Positions 7,218 through 11,515 of a stretch of DNA of 11,515 nt are shown one piece after another. The notes beneath the pieces are model-generated. The model saw only the letters and a list, made by a program, of their open reading frames with translations, did no database searches and had not been told where the DNA came from. The stretch's first letter is position 1; every line of letters starts with the position of its first letter. The translations under genes and the position numbers were made by a program. The stretch is from Saccharothrix sp. ST-888 (GTDB taxonomy: Bacteria; Actinomycetota; Actinomycetes; Streptomycetales; Streptomycetaceae): assembly GCF_000955975.1 (NCBI RefSeq), contig NZ_JYJF01000148.1:1-11515 (forward strand), in the 5' to 3' direction.

Positions 7218-9146
7218 ATGACTGCCGAGTCGGTCTTCCCCCAGCTGGAAGCCCTCCTCCCGCACGTCCAGAAGCCGATCCAGTATGTCGGCGGCGAGCT
7301 CAACTCGACCGTGAAGGACTGGGACGCCTGCGACGTCCGCTGGGCGCTGATGTACCCCGACGCGTACGAGGTCGGTCTGCCCAACCAGGGCGTCATGATC
7401 CTCTACGAGGTGCTCAACGAGCGCGAGGGTGTGCTGGCCGAGCGCACCTACAGCGTCTGGCCCGACCTGGAAGCGCTGATGCGCGAGCACGGTGTGCCGC
7501 AGTTCACGGTCGACGCCCACCGCCCGGTCCGCGCCTTCGACGTCTTCGGGCTGTCCTTCTCCACCGAGCTCGGCTACACCAACATGCTGGCCGCGCTCGA
7601 CCTTGCGGACATTCCGCTGGAGGCCAAGGACCGGACCGTCGACGACCCGATCGTCCTCGCGGGCGGCCACGCGGCCTTCAACCCCGAGCCGATCGCGGAC
7701 TTCATCGACTGCGCGGTGATCGGCGACGGCGAGCAGGCCGTGCTGGACATCACCGAGATCATCCGGGCCTGGAAGGCCGAGGGCCGGCCGGGCGGCCGCG
7801 ACGAGCTGCTGCTCCGTCTGGCCAAGACCGGTGGCGTCTACGTCCCGCGCTTCTACGACGTCGAGTACCTGGCCGACGGCCGGATCGCCCGGGTCGTGCC
7901 GAACGCCCCCGGTGTGCCGTGGCGCGTCTCCAAGCACACCGTCATGGACCTGGACGAGTGGCCCTACCCCAAGCAGCCGCTGGTCCCGCTCGCCGAGACC
8001 GTGCACGAGCGGATGTCCGTCGAGATCTTCCGAGGCTGCACCCGAGGGTGCCGCTTCTGCCAGGCCGGCATGATCACGCGCCCCGTGCGGGAGCGAAGCA
8101 TCACCGGCATCGGCGAGATGGTCGAGCGCGGACTGAAGGCCACCGGCTTCGAGGAGGTCGGTCTGCTCTCGCTCTCCAGCGCCGACCACACCGAGATCGG
8201 CGACATCGCCAAGGGCCTGGCCGACCGCTACACCGAGGACAAGATCGGCCTCTCGCTGCCCTCGACCCGGGTCGACGCTTTCAATATCGACCTCGCCAAC
8301 GAGCTGACCCGCAACGGTCGCCGCTCCGGCCTCACCTTCGCCCCCGAGGGCGGCAGCGAGCGCATCCGCAAGGTCATCAACAAGATGGTGTCGGAGGAGG
8401 ACCTGATCCGCACCGTCGCCGCGGCCTACGGCAACGGCTGGCGCCAGGTGAAGCTGTACTTCATGGTCGGTCTCCCCACCGAGACCGACGAGGACGTGCT
8501 GCAGATCGCCGAGATGGCGAAGAACGTCATCCAGAAGGGCCGCGAGGTCACCGGTCAGAACGACATCCGCTGCACGGTCTCCATCGGCGGGTTCGTGCCC
8601 AAGCCGCACACCCCCTTCCAGTGGGCCCCGCAGCTCTCCGCCGAGGCCACGGACGCCCGCCTGGGCAAGCTGCGCGACGCGATCCGCCAGGACCGCAAGT
8701 ACGGCAAGAACATCGGCTTCCGCTACCACGACGGCAAGCCCGGCATCGTCGAGGGCCTGCTCTCGCGCGGCGACCGCCGCACCGGAAAGATCATCCGCGC
8801 GGTCTACGAGGACGGCGGCCGGTTCGACGGCTGGCGCGAGCACTTCTCGTACGACCGCTGGATGAAGGGCACCGAGACGGGCCTGGCCGGTACCGGCGTC
8901 GACGTCGAGTGGTACACCACCCGCGAGCGCGCCTACGAGGAGGTGCTGCCCTGGGACCACCTGGACAGCGGCCTCGACAAGGACTGGCTCTGGGAGGACT
9001 GGCAGGACGCCCTGGAAGAGGTCGAGGTCGAGGACTGCCGCTGGACCCCGTGCTTCGACTGCGGCGTCTGCCCGCAGATGGACACGACCATCCAGATCGG
9101 CCCCACGGGCAAGAAGCTGCTGCCGCTGACGGTGGTCAACCAGTAG
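7218..9146 (+). CDS. TIGR03960-family radical SAM protein with B12-binding-like domain
   Basis: This is a 642-residue cytoplasmic radical SAM enzyme of unknown substrate, recognised as the TIGR03960 type from its overall sequence. Residues about 37-200 look like a cobalamin-binding Rossmann domain, with D48-A-Y-E-V-G53 at the place of the usual DxHxxG and the strands DVFGLSFS and DDPIVLAGGHAAFNPEPIADF. The radical SAM core has the cluster motif C274-x3-C278-x2-C281 within RGCTRGCRFCQAG, then EVGLLSLSSADH, SLPSTRVDAF and TFAPEGGSER. The C-terminus has an extra cysteine group, C607 and C612-x2-C615-x2-C618. AAAGG (7206-7210) lies 7 bases before the ATG. In other genomes this family is paired or fused with the TIGR03936 protein; here that partner lies two genes downstream. 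A long hairpin follows the stop. Confidence 0.9.
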   Translation: MTAESVFPQLEALLPHVQKPIQYVGGELNSTVKDWDACDVRWALMYPDAYEVGLPNQGVMILYEVLNEREGVLAERTYSVWPDLEALMREHGVPQFTVDAHRPVRAFDVFGLSFSTELGYTNMLAALDLADIPLEAKDRTVDDPIVLAGGHAAFNPEPIADFIDCAVIGDGEQAVLDITEIIRAWKAEGRPGGRDELLLRLAKTGGVYVPRFYDVEYLADGRIARVVPNAPGVPWRVSKHTVMDLDEWPYPKQPLVPLAETVHERMSVEIFRGCTRGCRFCQAGMITRPVRERSITGIGEMVERGLKATGFEEVGLLSLSSADHTEIGDIAKGLADRYTEDKIGLSLPSTRVDAFNIDLANELTRNGRRSGLTFAPEGGSERIRKVINKMVSEEDLIRTVAAAYGNGWRQVKLYFMVGLPTETDEDVLQIAEMAKNVIQKGREVTGQNDIRCTVSIGGFVPKPHTPFQWAPQLSAEATDARLGKLRDAIRQDRKYGKNIGFRYHDGKPGIVEGLLSRGDRRTGKIIRAVYEDGGRFDGWREHFSYDRWMKGTETGLAGTGVDVEWYTTRERAYEEVLPWDHLDSGLDKDWLWEDWQDALEEVEVEDCRWTPCFDCGVCPQMDTTIQIGPTGKKLLPLTVVNQ

Positions 9147-9156
9147 CGTCACATCC

Positions 9157-9201
9157 GCCGGAACGCCCCGGACCGGTCTCACCGGCCCGGGGCGTTCCGG
9201 C
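9157..9201 (+). terminator. terminator of the TIGR03960 gene
   Basis: GCCGGAACGCCCCGG (9157-9171) pairs with CCGGGGCGTTCCGGC (9187-9201). After one A-C mismatch, CCGGT/ACCGG closes a three-base CTC loop, giving about 20 paired bases. It starts 10 bases after the stop and should largely isolate this gene from the next. Confidence 0.87.
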
Positions 9202-9248
9202 TTGTCCGGCGGCCGACGGCCGACGGGCGGTCACAACGTACGACTGAC

Positions 9249-9254
9249 GGGGAG
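9249..9254 (+). promoter_or_regulatory. Shine-Dalgarno of the repeat membrane protein
   Basis: GGGGAG is 6 bases before ATG 9261 but only 3 before the adjacent GTG 9258. It therefore favours the ATG as start. Confidence 0.6.
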
Positions 9255-9260
9255 ACGGTG

Positions 9261-9872
9261 ATGGGGGAGCAGCGGCCTGCGGGGTGTCTGACCGGGGTGG
9301 CACGGGCGATCGCGCTGGTGGTCGTGGTGCCGTTGCGATTCCTCTGGGAGATCGCCGCTGCGGTGGGGCGGTTGGTGGGGACCGTTCTGTACGCGGTGTT
9401 CGTGTGGCCGTTCGCGATGCTGTGGCGGTACGTGCTGGCGCCGACCGGCCGGGTGCTGTTCGTCGTGCCCGCGGTGTGGCTGTGGCGGACGGTGCTCGCC
9501 CCGCTCGGACGGTGGCTGGCCGAGTGGGTGCTGGTCCCGCTCCTGCGGGGCTTCGGCTGGCTGGTGACGTACCTGCTGGTGGTGCCGTTGCAGTTGCTGT
9601 GGCGGTACGTGCTGACGCCGGTCGGGCGGGCGGTGGCCTGGCTGCTGCGGTACCTGGTGGCGATCCCGGTGGCGTGGCTGTGGCGGGTGCTGCTGTTCCC
9701 GGTGCTGCGGGAGTTCGGGCGGGCGGTGGCCTGGGCCTGGGGTGTGGCCGGGCGGGTCTGGGGGTTCCTGGTGGTGCGGCCGTGCCGCTGGCTGCGGCGT
9801 GAGCTGTGGTGGCCGGTGAAGGCGGAGGTGCGGCGGGTGCTGCACGAGGTCCGTCGGGCCCTGTTGGGCTGA
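9261..9872 (+). CDS. repeat-built Trp/Arg-rich membrane protein of unknown function
   Basis: I do not recognise a function. The 203-residue product is almost wholly Val, Leu, Trp, Ala, Pro, Gly and Arg, with hydrophobic stretches of 15-20 residues (about 11-30, 40-55, 65-80, 88-112, 128-142, 157-172) broken by Arg and Pro. It is built from a degenerate unit of about 20 residues, roughly VVPxxxLWRxVLxPxGRxV: LWR at 54-56, 74-76, 113-115 and 140-142; P-x-G-R at 61-64, 81-84 and 120-123. The last 30 residues are strongly basic (CRWLRREL...KAEVRRVLHEVRR). No catalytic motif is visible. Codons favour G-ending GTG, CTG, CGG and TTG more than the C-ending style of the neighbours. It sits between the two radical SAM partner genes, after a strong terminator, so it probably has its own promoter. 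Confidence 0.75.
   Translation: MGEQRPAGCLTGVARAIALVVVVPLRFLWEIAAAVGRLVGTVLYAVFVWPFAMLWRYVLAPTGRVLFVVPAVWLWRTVLAPLGRWLAEWVLVPLLRGFGWLVTYLLVVPLQLLWRYVLTPVGRAVAWLLRYLVAIPVAWLWRVLLFPVLREFGRAVAWAWGVAGRVWGFLVVRPCRWLRRELWWPVKAEVRRVLHEVRRALLG
9318..9842 (+). repeat. degenerate tandem 60-base (20-residue) repeat inside the membrane protein gene
   Basis: Two 20-base segments recur exactly: TGCTGTGGCGGTACGTGCTG at 9418-9437 and 9595-9614 (59 codons apart, same frame), and TCGGGCGGGCGGTGGCCTGG at 9622-9641 and 9715-9734 (31 codons apart, same frame). Less exact copies lie between them. The pattern suggests growth by internal duplication. Confidence 0.7.
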
Positions 9873-9887
9873 TCCGCTCCGAGCGGA
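9873..9887 (+). terminator. short hairpin after the membrane protein gene
   Basis: TCCGCT (9873-9878) and AGCGGA (9882-9887) form a 6-bp stem with a 3-base loop directly after the stop codon. It is weak and may be chance. Confidence 0.25.
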
Positions 9888-9965
9888 GGCGAGTGGGCGT
9901 GTCGCGGGCGCGTACCCTTGTCCTGACAGAGTCCGGCCAGATACCGCCGGATGGGGAAACTGACT

Positions 9966-9970
9966 AAGGA
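9966..9970 (+). promoter_or_regulatory. Shine-Dalgarno pointing to a CTG start for the TIGR03936 gene
   Basis: AAGGA lies 10 bases before CTG 9981, which is in frame with the conserved protein. No comparable sequence precedes GTG 10023. This is the only ribosome-binding-like sequence near either candidate start. Confidence 0.4.
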
Positions 9971-10022
9971 CTGAGCGACCCTGGCACGCCGCACGCCCGA
10001 CGGTCCGCCGCCCGCGCCGACG

Positions 10023-10787
10023 GTGCAGCGCATCCGTCTCCGCTACACAAAGCGCGGCCGTCTGCGCTTCACCAGCCACCGCGACTTCCAGCGGGCGTTC
10101 GAGCGGGCGCTGCGCCGCTCGTCGGTTCCGATGGCCTACTCGGCGGGCTTCACCCCGCACCCGAAGGTCTCGTACGCGAACGCCGCTCCGACCGGGGTGG
10201 CCAGCGAGGCCGAGTACCTGGAGATCGGCCTCGCCGAGGCCCGCGACCCGGAGGCGCTGCGCGCGAAACTGGACGAGTCGCTGCCGGCTGGCCTGGACAT
10301 CATCGACGCCGTCGAGGTCCGTACCCCGAACTTCGTGGAGCGTCTGGAAGCCTCCGAGTGGCAGGTCCGGCTGGCCGGCGTCGCCACGGAGGAGGCGGCC
10401 CGCGCGGTCGCGGCCTTCCTGGCCGCCGAGCAGGTCGAGGTCCAGCGGCTCACCAAGAACGGGGTCCGGGTCTTCGACGCGCGAAGTGCGGTCGCCGCCC
10501 TGGAACTCCTCCCCGCGCAGGTCGATGACGGTAACGACACCGCTACGGACCGCACCGGCGATGTTCGTACGGGCAATCCCTGTGCGATACTGCGGCTGGT
10601 AGTACGACACGCCACACCCGCCGTACGACCCGACGACGTTTTGTCCGGTCTTCGTGCGACGGCCGACCTGGCGCCGCCGGTCCCCGCTGAGGTGACCAGG
10701 CTGGCGCAGGGGCCGCTCGACGAGGAGACCGGCACGGTGACCGACCCGCTGGCGCTCGACCGCGCAGCGGCCCCGGCCGGCCTGTAG
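10023..10787 (+). CDS. TIGR03936-family radical SAM-associated protein (DUF2344)
   Basis: This is the partner of the TIGR03960 radical SAM protein; in some bacteria the two are one polypeptide. Its reaction is unknown. The 254-residue product has the conserved block QRIRLRYTKRGRLRFTSHRDFQRAFERALRR split over residues 2-32, then SAGFTPHPKVSYANAAP and SEAEYLEIGLAEA. The start of the protein is very basic, which would suit contact with RNA (inference). A looser Asp/Thr-rich segment (about 168-185) precedes a second conserved block, CAILRLVVRHATPAVRPDDVLSGL (about 187-210). The start is uncertain: GTG 10023 gives the conserved beginning but has no ribosome-binding sequence. In-frame CTG 9981, three codons after a TGA, would add LARRTPDGPPPAPT and does have AAGGA upstream. 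Confidence 0.88.
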   Translation: MQRIRLRYTKRGRLRFTSHRDFQRAFERALRRSSVPMAYSAGFTPHPKVSYANAAPTGVASEAEYLEIGLAEARDPEALRAKLDESLPAGLDIIDAVEVRTPNFVERLEASEWQVRLAGVATEEAARAVAAFLAAEQVEVQRLTKNGVRVFDARSAVAALELLPAQVDDGNDTATDRTGDVRTGNPCAILRLVVRHATPAVRPDDVLSGLRATADLAPPVPAEVTRLAQGPLDEETGTVTDPLALDRAAAPAGL

Positions 10788-10836
10788 CGGCTGCCGGGCC
10801 GCGCGCACCTGCGTCCGCCTAGCGGGAGGGGAACGG

Positions 10837-10853
10837 GGCCCGGAATCCGGGCC
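10837..10853 (+). terminator. hairpin after the TIGR03936 gene
   Basis: GGCCCGG and CCGGGCC form a perfect 7-bp stem with an AAT loop, 49 bases after the stop. It may end the TIGR03936 transcript or be one arm of a larger structured RNA (10808-10908). Confidence 0.4.
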
Positions 10854-10963
10854 GAGGTTCTCCTGGCCCCCGCGGCTCCCCAGGGGAGCGAGCGTCGTCG
10901 CACGCAGGCCGGCTCCTTGCGTCCTGCCGACCCCGATGGTCGGCGGGCCCGAGGGTCCGCCGT

Positions 10964-10985
10964 CCTTGCCCGTCACCGGGCAGGG
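10964..10985 (+). terminator. terminator-like hairpin in the rne leader region
   Basis: CCTTGCCCG (10964-10972) pairs with CGGGCAGGG (10977-10985) through 9 pairs including one T-G, closing a TCAC loop. A terminator or attenuator is possible. No T-run follows. Confidence 0.4.
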
Positions 10986-11041
10986 GGCACACCCCAGCCT
11001 TCGGCCGGGGGACCCCCGCCCAGCCCGCCAGGCTGGGGGAG
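10981..11041 (+). repeat. palindromic intergenic repeat of the CCCCAGCCTTCGG... type
   Basis: CCCCAGCCT (10992-11000) is the exact reverse complement of AGGCTGGGG (11030-11038). Within the loop, CCCCAGCC can instead fold locally onto GGCCGGGG (11003-11010) around TTC, and GGGG-ac-CCCC follows. The wording GGGGGCAC...CCCCAGCCTTCGGC...GGGGGACCCCC resembles a short palindromic element that I recall as very common between streptomycete genes. It is probably a REP/MITE-like insertion rather than part of the rne control region. Confidence 0.6.
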
Positions 11042-11069
11042 AGCGGACCGGCTAGGCCTGGACAACCTG

Positions 11070-11094
11070 AGAAGACTGGTCAGACCAGAAGACT
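11070..11094 (+). promoter_or_regulatory. palindrome with flanking direct repeats, possible operator
   Basis: CTGGTC-A-GACCAG (11076-11088) is a 13-base palindrome. The octamer AGAAGACT occurs at 11070-11077 and again at 11087-11094, overlapping each palindrome edge with a 17-base period. It lies about 180 bases before the RNase gene in a region less GC-rich than its surroundings. It could bind a dimeric regulator or act as an RNA element. No known regulator is recognised. Confidence 0.35.
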
Positions 11095-11268
11095 TTCGAC
11101 ACCCCGCAGCGTGCGGGGCGCCGAGCGAGACTACGAGCCCCTGTGCGGCTCTGTGTCCGTACGGCGACACCGTGGAAGTCGGCCCGCCAATACCGCGGCC
11201 GACCGGAAGAGCGGTGCCGCGCCGTGCCCGGATGCGGAGCCCGGGGGCCTGACGGGAGATCCACCCGC

Positions 11269-11515
11269 ATGCTCGATAACACCGAACCGCAGCAGTCTGC
11301 CGCAACGGGCAGTTCCGAGGCCGACGGCTCCGCCGTGCCTCCGCGCCGTCGTCGCCGGGCGGTGTCCCGCCCGGCCGGTGCGCCGCAGGGCGCGGCCGCC
11401 GAGACCGCCGAGACCGTACTGCCTGCCGAGACCCCCACCCAGCCGTCCGCCGGGGAGACCCCCGGCACCGAGGCGCCCGCCGCCGAGCCGGTGGCCGAGA
11501 AGCCGGTGCGGGCCC
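11269..11515 (+). CDS. rne: RNase E/G-family ribonuclease, N-terminal fragment (cut by window end)
   Basis: Only the first 82 residues are present. They are a low-complexity head: an acidic/polar start (MLDNTEPQQS), the basic cluster PPRRRRRAVSRPAG at 24-37, then an Ala/Glu/Thr/Pro-rich stretch. No catalytic domain is visible. I identify it because streptomycete RNase E proteins begin the same way (MLxxTEP..., then PPRRRRRAxSRPAG), and because the gene normally follows the TIGR03936 gene in this neighbourhood. The full enzyme cuts single-stranded RNA in mRNA decay and rRNA processing, and in streptomycetes carries long disordered arms like this one. GGGAG (11254-11258) lies 10 bases before the ATG. 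The frame stays open to the window edge. Confidence 0.72.
   Translation, partial: MLDNTEPQQSAATGSSEADGSAVPPRRRRRAVSRPAGAPQGAAAETAETVLPAETPTQPSAGETPGTEAPAAEPVAEKPVRA

Larger units (their letters stand above)
10788..11268 (+). other. gene-free, hairpin-rich leader region before the RNase E/G gene
   Basis: No convincing gene occupies these 481 bases; the 111-codon frame at 10917-11252 lacks protein-like character and runs through the hairpins. Visible structures are a long-range 7-bp pairing (10808-10814 with 10902-10908), GGCCCGG-aat-CCGGGCC (10837-10853), GCCGACC/GGTCGGC (10926-10944), an overlapping stem 10942-10961, the terminator-like 10964-10985, a palindromic repeat (10981-11041), a 13-base palindrome flanked by direct repeats (11070-11094) and CCCCGCA-gcg-TGCGGGG (11102-11118). 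A promoter cannot be placed with confidence. GGGAG (11254-11258) is the ribosome-binding sequence for ATG 11269. Confidence 0.6.

Noticed and set aside
7188..9182. 664-codon open frame on the - strand over the TIGR03960 gene
   Set aside because: It is an exact antisense shadow of a well-supported gene, with the same low-complexity composition and no recognisable domain.
10565..10591. promoter-like TTCGTA...GATACT inside the TIGR03936 gene, in a locally less GC-rich patch
   Set aside because: Neither box matches a known consensus well, the spacing is 15 bases, and the patch is explained as a variable linker in the protein.
9231..10976. 581-codon open frame on the - strand across the membrane protein and TIGR03936 genes
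   Set aside because: The translation is His/Pro/Gln/Arg-rich, as expected from the reverse reading of CTG/CGG/GTG-rich codons. The + strand TIGR03936 protein is clearly real.
10917..11252. 111-codon + strand open frame before the RNase gene
   Set aside because: It runs through several palindromes and the intergenic repeat, has no ribosome-binding sequence, and yields an Arg/Pro/Gly low-complexity product unlike any family I know.
1..11515. tRNA, rRNA, CRISPR array, insertion sequence or phage attachment site
   Set aside because: Looking through both strands I saw no cloverleaf, regularly spaced repeats, transposase-like protein or duplicated att core.

Overview
This window is a high-GC actinobacterial chromosome segment, most likely from the Streptomycetaceae (Streptomyces or Kitasatospora; I cannot separate the two from this sequence). 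The evidence is the strong G/C bias at third codon positions, GTG starts, gene-by-gene similarity to proteins I recall from streptomycetes, and a gene order matching the known ndk-mreBCD-pbp2-rodA(sfr)...RNase E neighbourhood of Streptomyces coelicolor. All convincing genes are on the + strand. The long open frames on the - strand are antisense shadows.

Layout. 1-105: spacer with a hairpin. 106-519: ndk, followed by a strong terminator (541-580). 520-843: gene-free leader with a candidate ECF-sigma promoter (610-635). 844-7089: the wall-elongation operon mreB, mreC, mreD, mrdA (PBP2) and rodA. Its genes are packed tightly except for a 96-base mreB-mreC spacer that carries an 11-bp hairpin, and a near-perfect terminator (7111-7142) closes it. 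7218-9146: a radical SAM protein of the TIGR03960 type, closed by a long hairpin terminator (9157-9201). 9261-9872: a small Trp/Arg-rich membrane-type protein built from a degenerate 20-residue repeat. 10023-10787: the radical SAM partner protein (TIGR03936 / DUF2344), perhaps starting upstream at a CTG codon. 10788-11268: 481 bases without a gene but full of inverted repeats, including a palindromic element that resembles an abundant Streptomyces intergenic repeat. 11269-11515: the start of an RNase E/G-family gene, cut by the window edge.

How the genes fit together. MreB, MreC and MreD are the cytoskeletal and membrane scaffold for lateral or spore wall synthesis. RodA polymerises glycan strands and PBP2 cross-links them; the last two genes overlap by four bases, as expected for partners made together. 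The second half of the window holds the TIGR03960/TIGR03936 pair. To my knowledge this pair has no assigned reaction; it lies next to RNase E/G here, which weakly suggests an RNA-related job. This pair, and the repeat-built membrane protein lying between its two genes, are the least understood parts of the window.
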